Program-made: the position numbers and the translations under genes
Shown here: in pieces, positions 43,082-52,320 of the stretch
Position numbering within the stretch: position 1 is the first letter of the stretch
Layout of the letters: every line of letters begins with the position of its first letter
The notes under the pieces: model-generated
What the model was told of the DNA's origin: nothing
What the model saw: only the letters and a program-made list of their open reading frames with translations
The model's database searches: none
DNA from: an uncultured Burkholderiaceae bacterium
Lineage (GTDB): Bacteria; Pseudomonadota; Gammaproteobacteria; Burkholderiales; Burkholderiaceae_B
Assembly: GCA_934525625.1 (NCBI GenBank)
Contig: CAKSZL010000001.1
Span: 124,001 to 188,000, forward strand
Direction of reading: 5' to 3'
DNA length: 64,000 bases

Positions 43082-43920
43082 GCGCGCTGCGCGTACGCCA
43101 CCTGTACTACCGCTATGGCCTGACCGACGTACTGGCAGATGTGAACCTGGACTTGCGCGCCGGCGAAACCCTAGCGCTGGTCGGCCCGTCCGGCTGCGGC
43201 AAAAGCACGCTGCTGCACATCGTGGCTGGGCTGCTGACGCCGTCCGAAGGCAGCTTGCAATCGGACTTCCGCACCGTCTCCTGCGTATTCCAGGACCCTC
43301 GCCTGCTGCCCTGGAAAACCGCGGCGGACAACATCGCCCTCGGGCTCAAGGCGCTGGGCCGGCCCAAGCATGCGCGGCGGCGCGAAGCGCACGAACTGGG
43401 CCTGCGCCTGGGGCTGGCCGCCGCCGACCTCGACAAGTACCCGCATGAACTCTCCGGCGGCATGCAAAGCCGCGTGGCCCTGGCCCGGGCCTTGGCCATC
43501 CGCCCCGACCTGCTCCTGCTGGACGAGCCCTTCTCGGCGCTGGACATCGGCCTCAAAACCCGTCTGTACGAGCTGCTGGACACGCAAGTACGCCAAACCG
43601 GCACGGCGGTGCTGATGATTACCCACGACCTGATGGAGGCCGTGCGCCTGGCCGACCGTATTTTGATGATGGCGCCGAATCCGGGGCGCCTGGTCAAGGA
43701 GCTCGCGCTGGAAGCCGCCCCCGCCATGCGCAACGGCAACTGGGTCTATGAAACCACCGCCGCGCTGATGCAGGTGGACGAGGTGCGCATAGGCTTCGGC
43801 CTGATGGAGGGCAAACTGCGGGCGGAATCGCCGCCGCCGGAGGTAGGCCAGCCCAGCCAAGCAACGGGCGAACCACACACCAGCGAATCGGCCCGGCGCC
43901 ATGCGGGGTGCCGGCCATGA
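43078..43920 (+). CDS. NitT/TauT-type ABC transporter ATP-binding protein
   Basis: 280 residues. Walker A GPSGCGKST, Q-loop VFQDPRLLPWKT, signature LSGGMQSR, Walker B LLLLDEPFSAL and switch His MITHDLMEA are all intact. After the usual end (about residue 245) comes a tail rich in Pro, Ser and Glu with no recognised domain. The last bases overlap the nnrS start as ATGA. Confidence 0.93.
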   Translation: MSALRVRHLYYRYGLTDVLADVNLDLRAGETLALVGPSGCGKSTLLHIVAGLLTPSEGSLQSDFRTVSCVFQDPRLLPWKTAADNIALGLKALGRPKHARRREAHELGLRLGLAAADLDKYPHELSGGMQSRVALARALAIRPDLLLLDEPFSALDIGLKTRLYELLDTQVRQTGTAVLMITHDLMEAVRLADRILMMAPNPGRLVKELALEAAPAMRNGNWVYETTAALMQVDEVRIGFGLMEGKLRAESPPPEVGQPSQATGEPHTSESARRHAGCRP

Positions 43921-45218
43921 CGCGATTGTCCGCCGCGCTGTCGAACGCGCTGCAAGGGCGCTGGCCAGTTTTCATGTGTGGTTTCCGCCCCTTCTTCGTC
44001 CTGGCCGCCGCCAGCGCTCCCTTGCTGATCGCCATATGGCTGCTGGCGCTGTTCGGCCATCTACCCGCTTTCAGTCCGCCCGGCGGCAGCCTGCTGTGGC
44101 ATGGCCACGAACTGATCTTCGGCTTCGCCGGCGCCGCCATCGCGGGCTTCGCGCTGACCGCCATTCCCGAGTTCACCGGCACGCCCCCCATCGGCGCCCG
44201 GCCGCTGGCGCGCCTGAGCCTGTTGTGGCTGCTGGCGCGCCTGGCCTATTTGGCGGCGGGCTGGTGGCCTGAAATCGGCCTGTGGCCGGCGGCGCTGATC
44301 AACATGCTGTTCTGGTGGCGGCTGGTGGCGCAAGCCGCACCCCCGGCCTGGCGCGCCCCCCGGCATCAGCATGCCAGCTTCGCCTGGGCGCTGGGCGGCC
44401 TGGCGCTGCTGCAGGCGGGTTTCTTTCTGACGCTATTGCTGGGCGGGCCGGCCGCCGACCCTGGCGCCTGGCTGCGCGCTTCGGTCGGGGCCATCATGGT
44501 TTTGATCGTGCTGGCGGCCAGCCGCGTTTCCATGGCCGTGGTCAACGGGCTGATAGAACAAGGCCGGCCCGGCGAGCCGGCCGCGCCCGACCCCGTGTAC
44601 CTGGCGCGCCTGCCACGCCGCAAGCTGGCGGTGTTCTGCATCGCCGCCTGCAGCGCGGCCGAGTTCGGCTTCGGGGCCGGCGCCATCACGGGCTGGACGG
44701 CGCTGGCGGCGTCGGCCGCCATGCTCAATCTGCTGAACGACTGGCACATCGGGCGCGCACTGTTCAAGCGCTGGGCCTTGATGCTGTATGCCTGCTACTG
44801 GCTGATCGCGCTGGGCTACGGCGCCATGGGCCTGGCCTGGCTGGGCCTGCCCTGGATGCCTTCGGCGGGGCGCCATCTGCTGATGGCCGGCGCCATGGGG
44901 CTGTCCATCTTCACAATCATGGCCATCGTGGGCCGCATTCATAGCGGCCTGTGGCTAGACAGGCGCGTCTGGCTGCCCATTACCGCCATCGCGCTAGTGC
45001 TGGCCGCGCTGCTGCGCGCGCTGGCCGGCCTGCCCGCCGGGCAAAGCTGGTTCATGCCTTTGCTGATGCTGTCCGGCGGTTTGTGGGGCGCTTGCTTCCT
45101 GCTGTTTCTGGCCGTAACGTGGCCGGTGCTGACCGGCCCCCGCAGCGACGGGCAAACCGGCTGCGCCGAACCGCTGGAACGCCAGACAGGCGCAAACGAC
45201 CCGGCCTGCCGGCCTTAG
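43917..45218 (+). CDS. nnrS: NnrS-family haem/copper membrane protein
   Basis: 433 residues, about 12 membrane helices. Family markers are FMCGFRPFFVLAA near the start, LLWHGHELIFGFAGAAIAGFALTAIPEFTG, and conserved His residues in IGRIHSG-type VGRIHSGLW. NnrS proteins are linked to denitrification and protect against nitric oxide. ATG 43917 is chosen over GTG 43908 because it forms the ATGA overlap with the ATPase gene. Coupling of nnrS to an ABC transporter operon is the notable feature here. Confidence 0.9.
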   Translation: MTRLSAALSNALQGRWPVFMCGFRPFFVLAAASAPLLIAIWLLALFGHLPAFSPPGGSLLWHGHELIFGFAGAAIAGFALTAIPEFTGTPPIGARPLARLSLLWLLARLAYLAAGWWPEIGLWPAALINMLFWWRLVAQAAPPAWRAPRHQHASFAWALGGLALLQAGFFLTLLLGGPAADPGAWLRASVGAIMVLIVLAASRVSMAVVNGLIEQGRPGEPAAPDPVYLARLPRRKLAVFCIAACSAAEFGFGAGAITGWTALAASAAMLNLLNDWHIGRALFKRWALMLYACYWLIALGYGAMGLAWLGLPWMPSAGRHLLMAGAMGLSIFTIMAIVGRIHSGLWLDRRVWLPITAIALVLAALLRALAGLPAGQSWFMPLLMLSGGLWGACFLLFLAVTWPVLTGPRSDGQTGCAEPLERQTGANDPACRP

Positions 45219-45249
45219 CGTATTTCTGGAATGCGTCCAAGCCGTTCTC

Positions 45250-45947
45250 ATGCCGATTGGCTCTGCCGCAGCATGACCGCCGCATTGCATGGCTTTTCGC
45301 GACGCGAAAACGAAGAAGCTGATGCTGGCCAGTACGAAGACGCTGATCGCGCCGTAAACCATGACCCAGCCAAACCCCGCCACCAGCGCGGCATGAACGG
45401 CGTCTTGAGGGGCCGCCACGTGCGCCAGCACCTCGATGCTCTGCTGTGCGGCCACGTCGCCGGGCTGCCAGCGCTGGGCAAGGCGCTCGGCCAGCGGAGG
45501 AACGAACAAGGTGGGCAAGGTATAGGCCAGCAACGCCAGCCCCGTCTGTACGGTGTCATACCCCAGGCCGACGATGTCCAGACGGCCCGCGTGCGGGTCG
45601 CGCGACTCCAGAACGCCGGCCCGAGCCAGCAGCAAAGTCACGACGGCCAGCACGACGTGAACCAGGAAGACCCATTCCCAGCTCGCCAGCGCCAAAATCG
45701 CTCCACCCACGATAGGGCCGAAGCCCAGACCCGCGCCGAACACGATGCCCCACCAGGCGAATGCCTTGCCGCGCTGCCGCCCGTCCCGAAACTGATTGGA
45801 CAAGATGGCGATCGGGCAGATCAGCATCATGGCCGCGCTCAAGCCCTGGAGGAATCGGGCGACGATCAGCACAGCGGCGCTTTCCGTCAGGCCGCATACC
45901 AGCGAGGTAATGCCGAAGGCCACGATACCGATAGTGAAGTTGAGCAC
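45250..45947 (-). pseudogene. Remnant of an MFS (DHA2/EmrB-like) drug transporter
   Basis: The frame encodes recognisable pieces of a 14-helix MFS exporter: TM3-6 (FTIGIVAFGITSLVCGL ... FLQGLSAAMMLICPIAILSNQF ... GAGLGFGPIVGGAILALASWEWVFLVHV). These then jump to mid-protein (DTVQTGLALLAYTLPTLFVPPLAERLAQRW) and to the last helices (FGWVMVYGAISVFVLASISFFVFASRK). The first two helices are missing, with an in-frame TAG at 45954-45956 just upstream, and blocks between the retained pieces are deleted. The frame runs on antisense into nnrS with no family-like sequence. Confidence 0.7.
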
Positions 45948-46051
45948 GTGCGTCTAGCCGCCATAGTGCTCGCCAAAGGTCAGGTGCCGGGTCGGATCGT
46001 TGGGCGACGGCGGGACGTAGAGGCAGTCGGCCTTTCCGACGCGGCGCGGCG

Positions 46052-46080
46052 TAAAAAAAGCCCCCTTCAAAAGGGGGCCT
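46052..46080 (-). terminator. Rho-independent terminator of hmp
   Basis: GCCCCCTT (46060-46067) pairs with AAGGGGGC (46071-46078) across a 3-base loop. On the minus strand the stem is followed by seven U residues. It lies 32 bases after the hmp stop codon. Confidence 0.88.
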
Positions 46081-46111
46081 CAAGCCGAAGGCGTAGCGTG
46101 GGGGGTGTTTG

Positions 46112-47329
46112 CTACGCCCCGGGACCGCCGGTGCCGAACACTTCGGCGTGTATGCGCTCGGCGGGCACGCCCAGTTCTTTCAGCGTGCGGCGCTGGGCCT
46201 GCATGAAGGGCACGGGCCCGCACAGGAAGTAATCAGCCTCGGGCACGATGGCTTGGTCGCGGATGGTCATCAGGTCGACGCGGCCCACGTGGTCGTAGTC
46301 GCGGCCTTCCTCATCCTGCGGCCCGACTTGCTCGTAGAACACCGACTTGCGCACGTTGCCGCGTTCCGATGCAATGCTGTTGACGTGATCCTTCATGGCG
46401 TGCACCTGGCCGTTTCGGCAGCCGTGGATGAAGCGGATCTGGCGGTCGTCGTCCAGCTCGACCAGGTGGTTCAGCATGGAGATCATGGGCGTCAGGCCCA
46501 CGCCGCCGCTCAGCAATACCACCGGGCGGTCGCCGTCCACCGGCAGGTGGAAGTCGCCCAGCGGAGGCGCGACGTCCAGCACGTCGCCTACCTGGTAGTT
46601 GTCGTGCAGCATGTTGGAAACCTGGCCCGCCGGCGTTTCGGCGCCGCCCCGCTCGCGCTTGACCGAAATGCGCAGGCGGCCTTGGCCCGGGCGGTCGGAA
46701 ACCGTGTATTGGCGCGGCTGCATCAAGTCGAGTTCGGGCACGTAGATGCGCACGGAAACGTACTGGCCGGGCTGGTAGGCGGGCACTTCGCCGCCATCGG
46801 TGGGCACCAGGTAGAACGAAGTGATTTCGGCGCTTTCGAGCACCTTGGCGTCGATGCGGAAGGCGCGCCAGCCCGACCAGCCGCCCGGCTGCGCGGTTAC
46901 CTTGGCGTACAGGCGAGCCTCTTCGGCGATGAGCAGATCGGCCAATTGCCCGTAGGCGGCGGCCCAGGCCGCTATCAGTTCGTCGGTGGCCGCGTCGCCC
47001 AGCACTTCGCTGATGGAGGCCAGCAAATGCTTGCCCACGATGGCGTAATGCTCGGGCCGTATGCCCAGGCTGACGTGCTTGTGCACGATGCGCTCGACCA
47101 CCGGCATCAGCACGGAGGGGGCTTCGATGTTTTCGGCATAGGCCGCCACTGCGCCGGCCAGCGCCTGTTGCTGCTGGCCGCCAACCTGGTGGCCTTGATT
47201 GAATATGTGCTTCAGCTCGGGATTATGGCGGAACATCCGGGCATAAAAATGGCGGGTCAATGCCTCGCCATGAGTTTTGAGCACGGGTGCGGTGCCCTTG
47301 ACCAGGGCAATCATATCGGGAGTCAGCAT
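46112..47329 (-). CDS. hmp: Flavohaemoglobin, nitric oxide dioxygenase
   Basis: 405 residues: globin domain (1-140), FAD domain (150-255), NAD domain (260-405). The distal Tyr29 (in HFYARMF) and proximal His85 (in VHKHVSLGI) are at the positions of the E. coli protein. FAD binding is RQYTVSDRP-type QPRQYTVSD; nucleotide binding is LLSGGVGLTPMISML and FLCGPVPFMQAQ. It converts NO and oxygen to nitrate. ATG 47329 is the family start. An NsrR-like palindrome lies 82 bases upstream and a terminator follows, so it is a single-gene NO-inducible unit. Confidence 0.96.
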   Translation of the reverse strand: MLTPDMIALVKGTAPVLKTHGEALTRHFYARMFRHNPELKHIFNQGHQVGGQQQQALAGAVAAYAENIEAPSVLMPVVERIVHKHVSLGIRPEHYAIVGKHLLASISEVLGDAATDELIAAWAAAYGQLADLLIAEEARLYAKVTAQPGGWSGWRAFRIDAKVLESAEITSFYLVPTDGGEVPAYQPGQYVSVRIYVPELDLMQPRQYTVSDRPGQGRLRISVKRERGGAETPAGQVSNMLHDNYQVGDVLDVAPPLGDFHLPVDGDRPVVLLSGGVGLTPMISMLNHLVELDDDRQIRFIHGCRNGQVHAMKDHVNSIASERGNVRKSVFYEQVGPQDEEGRDYDHVGRVDLMTIRDQAIVPEADYFLCGPVPFMQAQRRTLKELGVPAERIHAEVFGTGGPGA

Positions 47330-47410
47330 GGGGTTCCTGCGGTTTGCCGCCTGGACGCCCGGCACATGGCGGATGGGCCGGCTCGGCGGTCGTGGTTGAA
47401 AAAACCTTTA

Positions 47411-47433
47411 AAGATGTATTTATAATACATCTT
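47411..47433 (-). promoter_or_regulatory. NsrR-like operator upstream of hmp
   Basis: A 23-base inverted repeat with arms AAGATGTATTT and TAATACATCTT around one central base; 10 of 11 positions match. This fits the NsrR consensus (AAGATGYATTT-N-AAATRCATCTT). NsrR is an NO-sensing Fe-S repressor of hmp in many beta- and gammaproteobacteria. The nsrR gene itself is not in the window. Confidence 0.8.
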
Positions 47434-47661
47434 TTAGGGTAAACCCGCAATACCGCAGGCGTATGCAAATGCAACGCCCGAGCCGTCCATTTCTATGGCG
47501 TGGCACTGGCGCTTGCCGCCGTGGCCGCCGCTATGCCGAGGAGCCCGTAAAATTTGCTGAACGGCGGCAATGCATCGTGCTAAACTACCCTCGGTTTACG
47601 GCTTGCGCGCCTTTATTCGCGGCGCTGGCCCACATTAGAACAACACCCTTCCCATTCGATC

Positions 47662-47712
47662 ATGACGTCTTTCGTTTCGGCCAATATCGCTTCGTGGTGG
47701 CGCTTCCAATAG
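47662..47712 (+). CDS. Short Trp-Trp leader peptide upstream of trpGDC
   Basis: A 16-codon frame from ATG 47662 to TAG 47712 encoding MTSFVSANIASWWRFQ, with tandem Trp codons at 47695-47700 five codons from the end. It is the only recognisable frame in the 398-base stretch between the NsrR site and trpG. Two hairpins follow: GCGGT/ACCGT (about 47728-47744) and ACCTTGCC/GGCAAGGT around 47747-47775. Neither is followed by a T run. It resembles a second Trp-sensing leader, but the mechanism downstream is unclear. Confidence 0.6.
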   Translation: MTSFVSANIASWWRFQ

Positions 47713-47831
47713 GAAGCGGCTCGTCGTTGCGGTCGAAACACCGTACCTTGCCGCCGTACCGGTAGGCAAGGTTCAAGTCACAAGCAAGTACCCCCCGGCA
47801 CGGCGGCTCCAGAATCCAGGAGAATCCCCCC

Positions 47832-48404
47832 GTGCCTCACTTGCTCATGCTAGACAACTACGATTCCTTCACCTACAACCTCGTACAGTACTTCGGCGAG
47901 CTCGGCGCCGAGGTTACCGTCGTTCGCAACGACCAGGCCACGGTGGAAGACATCCGGCGCCTGAATCCCGAACGCCTCTGCATCTCGCCCGGCCCGTGCT
48001 CGCCCGCCGAGGCCGGCATCTCGGTGCCGCTGATCCAGGCCTTCGCCGGCCAAATACCCATACTGGGCGTCTGCCTGGGCCACCAGGCCATCGGCGCCGC
48101 CTATGGCGCCGACATCGTGCGCGCCCAGCGCCAGATGCACGGCAAGACCTCCACCGTGCGCCACAACGGCCAAGACGTGTTCCAAGACATCCCCTCTCCC
48201 TACACCGTTACGCGCTACCACTCGCTGGTCATAGACGCGGCCACCATGCCCGACTGCCTCGAAGTGACCGCAAGCGCCGAGGACGACGGCGAGATCATGG
48301 GCGTGCGCCACAAGCACTTGCCCATACACGGTGTACAGTTTCACCCCGAATCCATCTTGAGCGAGCATGGCCACGCCCTGCTGCGCAACTTTCTGACGCT
48401 ATAA
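47832..48404 (+). CDS. trpG: Anthranilate synthase component II (glutamine amidotransferase)
   Basis: 190 residues from GTG 47832, which follows AGGAG at 9 bases; ATG 47847 would cut into the conserved [11 protein letters not shown] start. The class I amidotransferase triad is C81 (GVCLGHQ), H171 and E173 (FHPES). It supplies ammonia to TrpE. It heads trpGDC. Confidence 0.96.
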   Translation: MPHLLMLDNYDSFTYNLVQYFGELGAEVTVVRNDQATVEDIRRLNPERLCISPGPCSPAEAGISVPLIQAFAGQIPILGVCLGHQAIGAAYGADIVRAQRQMHGKTSTVRHNGQDVFQDIPSPYTVTRYHSLVIDAATMPDCLEVTASAEDDGEIMGVRHKHLPIHGVQFHPESILSEHGHALLRNFLTL

Positions 48405-48420
48405 GAAAAGGACGACAATC

Positions 48421-49452
48421 ATGCCCATTACGCCCACCGAAGCCCTGACCCGCTGCATCGAACACCGGGAGATCTTCCACGAGGAAATGCTGCACCTGAT
48501 GCGCATGCTGATGCGCGGCGAGCTGTCGCCGCAAATCGCCAGCGCGCTCATCATGGGCCTGCGCGTCAAGAAGGAAACCATAGGCGAGATCAGCGCAGCC
48601 GCCATGGTGATGCGCGAGTTCGCGCTGCAAGTGCATACGCCCAACCCCGACGAGTTGCTGGACATGTGCGGCACCGGCGGCGACGGCTCGCACACCTTCA
48701 ACATCTCGACCGCCGCGATGTTCGTGGCCGCCGCCGCCGGCGTCAAGGTCGCCAAGCACGCGGGCCGCAGCGCGTCGTCGTCGTCCGGCAGCGCCGACGT
48801 CATGGAAGAGCTGGGCGCCAACATCAACCTGGGCCCGGGCCAGATCGCCGAGAGCCTGGAGCGCACCGGCATCGGCTTCATGTTCGCCCCCGCCCACCAC
48901 GCCGCAATGAAGAACGTCGCCCCCATCCGCAAGGAGCTGGCCGTCAAGACCATCTTCAACATCCTGGGGCCGCTGACCAACCCCGCCAACGCCGCCAACC
49001 AGTTGATGGGCGTGTTCCACCCCGACCTGGTCGGCATCCAGGTGCGGGTGCTGCAGCGCCTGGGCTCCAAGCACGTGCTCATCGTGCACGGCCGCGACGG
49101 CATGGATGAAGCCTCGCTGGGCGCCGCCACCATGGTGGGCGAGCTGAAAGACGGCGAAGTGCGCGAGTACGAAATCCATCCCGAAGACTACGGCATGGCC
49201 ATGGTGTCCAACCGCAGCCTGAAGGTCGCCACCCGCGCCGAATCGGCCCAGGTGATTCTCGAAGCGCTGGACAACAAACCGGGCGCGGCTCGTGATATCG
49301 TCGGCTTCAACGCCGGCCTGGCCATTTACGCGGGCAACCGCGCCGCCTCGGTCAAGGACGGCCTGAAACAAGCTTTCGAACTGCTGGCCAGCGGCGCCGC
49401 GCGCGCCAAACTGGACGAGTTCTGCACCTATACACGGAAGCTGCAGTCATGA
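48421..49452 (+). CDS. trpD: Anthranilate phosphoribosyltransferase
   Basis: 343 residues. The phosphoribosyl-pyrophosphate motif is [17 protein letters not shown], followed by [22 protein letters not shown] (more often KHGNR...SSKSGSADVLE) and metal/substrate residues in MDEASL. It joins anthranilate to PRPP. AAAGGA precedes ATG, and the stop overlaps the trpC start (ATGA). Confidence 0.96.
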   Translation: MPITPTEALTRCIEHREIFHEEMLHLMRMLMRGELSPQIASALIMGLRVKKETIGEISAAAMVMREFALQVHTPNPDELLDMCGTGGDGSHTFNISTAAMFVAAAAGVKVAKHAGRSASSSSGSADVMEELGANINLGPGQIAESLERTGIGFMFAPAHHAAMKNVAPIRKELAVKTIFNILGPLTNPANAANQLMGVFHPDLVGIQVRVLQRLGSKHVLIVHGRDGMDEASLGAATMVGELKDGEVREYEIHPEDYGMAMVSNRSLKVATRAESAQVILEALDNKPGAARDIVGFNAGLAIYAGNRAASVKDGLKQAFELLASGAARAKLDEFCTYTRKLQS

Positions 49453-50243
49453 ACGACATTCTGGAAAAAATCCTTGCCACCAAGCGCACCGAGGTGGCCA
49501 CCGCGCGCCAGATGCGCAGCGAAGCCGAAATTCTGCGCGAAGCCAAAAGCCGCAAGGACGTGCGCGGCTTCGTGCGCGCCCTGGAAGACAAGATCGCCCA
49601 GGGCAAGCCGGCAGTCATCGCCGAGGTGAAGAAGGCCTCGCCCTCGAAGGGCGTGATACGCGAGAACTTCAACCCGGCGCAGATCGCCAGTTCGTACGCC
49701 GCCCACGGCGCGGCCTGCCTGTCAGTGCTGACCGACGTGCAGTACTTCCAGGGCTCGTACGACTACCTGCGCCAGGCGCGCGCGGCGTGCTCACTGCCAG
49801 TGCTGCGCAAGGACTTCATGATAGACCCCTACCAGGTCGCGCATGCGCGCGCGCTGGGCGCCGACTGCATTTTGCTGATCGTGGCCGCGCTCGGCCAGTC
49901 GCAGATGCAAGAGCTGGAAAGCCTGGCCATGGAGCTGGGCATGGACGTGCTGGTCGAGGTGCACGACCGCGACGAACTGGACGCCGCGCTGCGGTTGAAG
50001 ACGCCGCTGCTGGGCATCAACAACCGCAACCTGCGCACCTTCGAAACCTCGCTCAACAACACCATAGACCTGCTGCCGCATGTGCCCGCCGGCAAGCGCG
50101 TCGTCACCGAGAGCGCCATCCTGACGCCCGAAGACGTCGCCCTGATGCGCAGCCACGGCGTGCAGGCCTTTCTGGTGGGCGAACGCTTCATGCGCGCCGA
50201 GGAGCCGGGCGAAGCGCTTGGCGAATTGTTCGGCGTTATTTGA
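49449..50243 (+). CDS. trpC: Indole-3-glycerol phosphate synthase
   Basis: 264 residues, single TIM barrel. Signature elements are [21 protein letters not shown] (catalytic Lys), [28 protein letters not shown] and [12 protein letters not shown]. It cyclises the ribulotide to indole-glycerol phosphate. Its last 8 bases overlap the end of the convergent leuD gene. Confidence 0.96.
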   Translation: MNDILEKILATKRTEVATARQMRSEAEILREAKSRKDVRGFVRALEDKIAQGKPAVIAEVKKASPSKGVIRENFNPAQIASSYAAHGAACLSVLTDVQYFQGSYDYLRQARAACSLPVLRKDFMIDPYQVAHARALGADCILLIVAALGQSQMQELESLAMELGMDVLVEVHDRDELDAALRLKTPLLGINNRNLRTFETSLNNTIDLLPHVPAGKRVVTESAILTPEDVALMRSHGVQAFLVGERFMRAEEPGEALGELFGVI

Positions 50244-50874
50244 ACAGCCAGGGCTCGCGTTCGCGCCGGCGCTGCTCGTAGGCGCGGATGGCGTCGGCGT
50301 CGCTCAGCGTCAGGCCGATGTCGTCCAGCCCGTTCAGCAGGCAATGCTTGCGAAACTCGTCCACCTCGAAGGGCAGCGCCCGCCCCGCCGGCGTCGTCAC
50401 CTGTTGCGCGGCCAGGTCTATGGCAAGCATGTAGCCCGGCGTGGCATCCACTTCGCGGAATAAATCGGCGATCACCTCCGGCGCCAGCACAATGGGCAGC
50501 AGGCCGCACTTGAAGCAGTTGCCGAAGAAGATGTCGGCGAAGCTGGGCGCTATCAGCGCCCGAAAGCCGTAATCGTGCAAGGCCCAGACCGCATGCTCGC
50601 GGCTGGAGCCGCAGCCGAAGTTGTCGCGCGCCAGCAATATGCGCGCGCCCTGGTAGCGCGGCAGATTCAACGAGAACTCAGCGCGCAGCGGCCGCGTGGC
50701 GCAGTCCTGGCCGGGTTCGCCGTAGTCTTCGTAGCGCCATTCGTCGAACAGGTTCTGCCCGAAACCGGTGCGCTGTATGGACTTCAAAAATTGCTTGGGA
50801 ATAATGGCGTCGGTGTCGACGTTGGCGCGATCCAGCGGCGCCGCCAATGCATGCAGATAAGTAAAGGCTTCCAT
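50236..50874 (-). CDS. leuD: LeuD-type small subunit of a 3-isopropylmalate dehydratase family hydro-lyase
   Basis: 212 residues from ATG 50874. Family blocks are [37 protein letters not shown] and [17 protein letters not shown]. With LeuC it forms an aconitase-like Fe-S hydro-lyase. The usual substrate is isopropylmalate, but no leuA or leuB is adjacent. The neighbours are a CoA-transferase and an HMG-CoA-lyase-type gene, so hydration of citraconate/mesaconate to D-citramalate is an alternative (inference). Confidence 0.85.
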   Translation of the reverse strand: MEAFTYLHALAAPLDRANVDTDAIIPKQFLKSIQRTGFGQNLFDEWRYEDYGEPGQDCATRPLRAEFSLNLPRYQGARILLARDNFGCGSSREHAVWALHDYGFRALIAPSFADIFFGNCFKCGLLPIVLAPEVIADLFREVDATPGYMLAIDLAAQQVTTPAGRALPFEVDEFRKHCLLNGLDDIGLTLSDADAIRAYEQRRREREPWLFK

Positions 50875-50882
50875 GCCGGGCC

Positions 50883-52301
50883 TCACGCGGTAATGTCGTC
50901 GAAATGCCCGGCCAGCGCGGCCGCGGCGGCCATGGCGGGGCTGAGCAGATGCGTGCGCCCCTGCGCGCCCTGGCGTCCTTCGAAGTTGCGGTTCGACGTC
51001 GAGGCGCAGCGCTCGCCGGGCGCCAGGCGGTCGTCGTTCATGCCCAGGCACATAGAGCAGCCCGGCGAACGCCACTCGAAACCGGCCTGCACGAAAATGC
51101 GGTCCAGGCCTTCGGCTTCGGCTTGCGCCTTGACCAGGCCCGAACCCGGCACCACCAGCGCCTGGCGCACGTTGGCCGCCACCCGCGCGCCGGGCTTGGC
51201 GCGCACCACGGCGGCGGCCGCGCGCAAGTCTTCGATGCGGGCATTCGTGCACGAGCCGATGAACACCTTGTCCACGTCGATGTCCCGAATACGCCTGCCG
51301 GCTTCTAGGCCCATATAAGCCAGCGCGCGCGCCATGCTCTCGCGCCGGACCGGGTCCGCCTCTTGCGCCGGGTCGGGCACACAGCCTTCTATGCTGCCAA
51401 CCATCTCGGGCGACGTGCCCCAGGTCACCATGGGGCGCAGGCGCGAGGCGTCCAGGCTGATCTCGCGCTCGAACACGGCGGCGGCGTCAGAGCGCAGCGT
51501 GCGCCAGTAGGCGACCGCCTGCGTCCAGCGCTCGCCCACGGGCGCGAACGGCCGGCCTTGCAGATAGGCGATGGTCTTGTCGTCGACCGCCACCAGCCCT
51601 ACCCTGGCTCCGGCCTCTATCGCCATATTGCACAAGGTCATGCGGCCTTCCATGGAGAGCGATTCGATGGCGCCGCCGGCAAACTCCAGCGCATAGCCGG
51701 TGCCGCCGCCCGCCCCCAGTTCGCCGATGACGGCCAGGATCAGGTCTTTGGCGCTGAGGCCGGGCGGCAGCGCGCCATCGACCGTCACCCGCATGGACGC
51801 CGGCTTGCGCATGGCCAGGCACTGCGTCGCCAGCACGTGTTCGACCTCCGACGTGCCCACGCCGAAAGCCAGCGCGGCGAAAGCGCCGTGCGTGCTGGTG
51901 TGCGAATCGCCCGCCACCACCGTCATGCCGGGCAAGGTAGCGCCCTGTTCGGGGCCGATGACGTGGATGATGCCCTGGCGCTTGTCTTCCAGGCCGAACT
52001 CCATCACGCTGAAGTCCCGGCAATTGCGCGTCAATTGTTCCACCTGCGCCCGCGAGAAGGGGTCGCGTATGGCGGCGGTGGACGAACGCTCGCGCGCCAC
52101 CGTGGGCACGTTGTGGTCCGCCGTGGCCAGCACGGTTTCCGCACGCCATATCTTGCGGCCCGCCAGGCGCAGGCCCTCGAAGGCCTGCGGGCTGGTCACC
52201 TCGTAGACGAGATGGCGGTCCACATACAACAGCGACGCACCGCCGGGCAATTCCTTGACCACATGCGCCGCCCAAAGCTTGTCGAACAAAGTCTGTGCCA
52301 T
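50883..52301 (-). CDS. leuC: LeuC-type large subunit of a 3-isopropylmalate dehydratase family hydro-lyase
   Basis: 472 residues. The [4Fe-4S] ligand cysteines are in [13 protein letters not shown] and [11 protein letters not shown]. Substrate-site strings include [47 protein letters not shown]. It is 8 bases upstream of leuD and 19 bases downstream of the lyase gene, all in one operon. The family call is firm; the pathway (leucine synthesis or citramalate-type catabolism) is judged from context. Confidence 0.87.
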   Translation of the reverse strand: MAQTLFDKLWAAHVVKELPGGASLLYVDRHLVYEVTSPQAFEGLRLAGRKIWRAETVLATADHNVPTVARERSSTAAIRDPFSRAQVEQLTRNCRDFSVMEFGLEDKRQGIIHVIGPEQGATLPGMTVVAGDSHTSTHGAFAALAFGVGTSEVEHVLATQCLAMRKPASMRVTVDGALPPGLSAKDLILAVIGELGAGGGTGYALEFAGGAIESLSMEGRMTLCNMAIEAGARVGLVAVDDKTIAYLQGRPFAPVGERWTQAVAYWRTLRSDAAAVFEREISLDASRLRPMVTWGTSPEMVGSIEGCVPDPAQEADPVRRESMARALAYMGLEAGRRIRDIDVDKVFIGSCTNARIEDLRAAAAVVRAKPGARVAANVRQALVVPGSGLVKAQAEAEGLDRIFVQAGFEWRSPGCSMCLGMNDDRLAPGERCASTSNRNFEGRQGAQGRTHLLSPAMAAAAALAGHFDDITA

Positions 52302-52320
52302 GGTTTTCTCCTTGCGCTTT

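Noticed and set aside
45231..46232. 333-codon plus-strand frame between nnrS and hmp
   Set aside because: It is antisense to the recognisable MFS remnant and has no family-like segment.
47463..47765. 100-codon plus-strand frame upstream of trpG
   Set aside because: Composition is Arg/Pro-rich with no family match and no ribosome site; the short Trp-Trp frame in another phase explains the region better.
47747..47790. Possible tRNA-like T-arm (GGTTCAAGTC)
   Set aside because: No cloverleaf partner arms or acceptor stem could be found around it; it is part of the trpG leader hairpin region.
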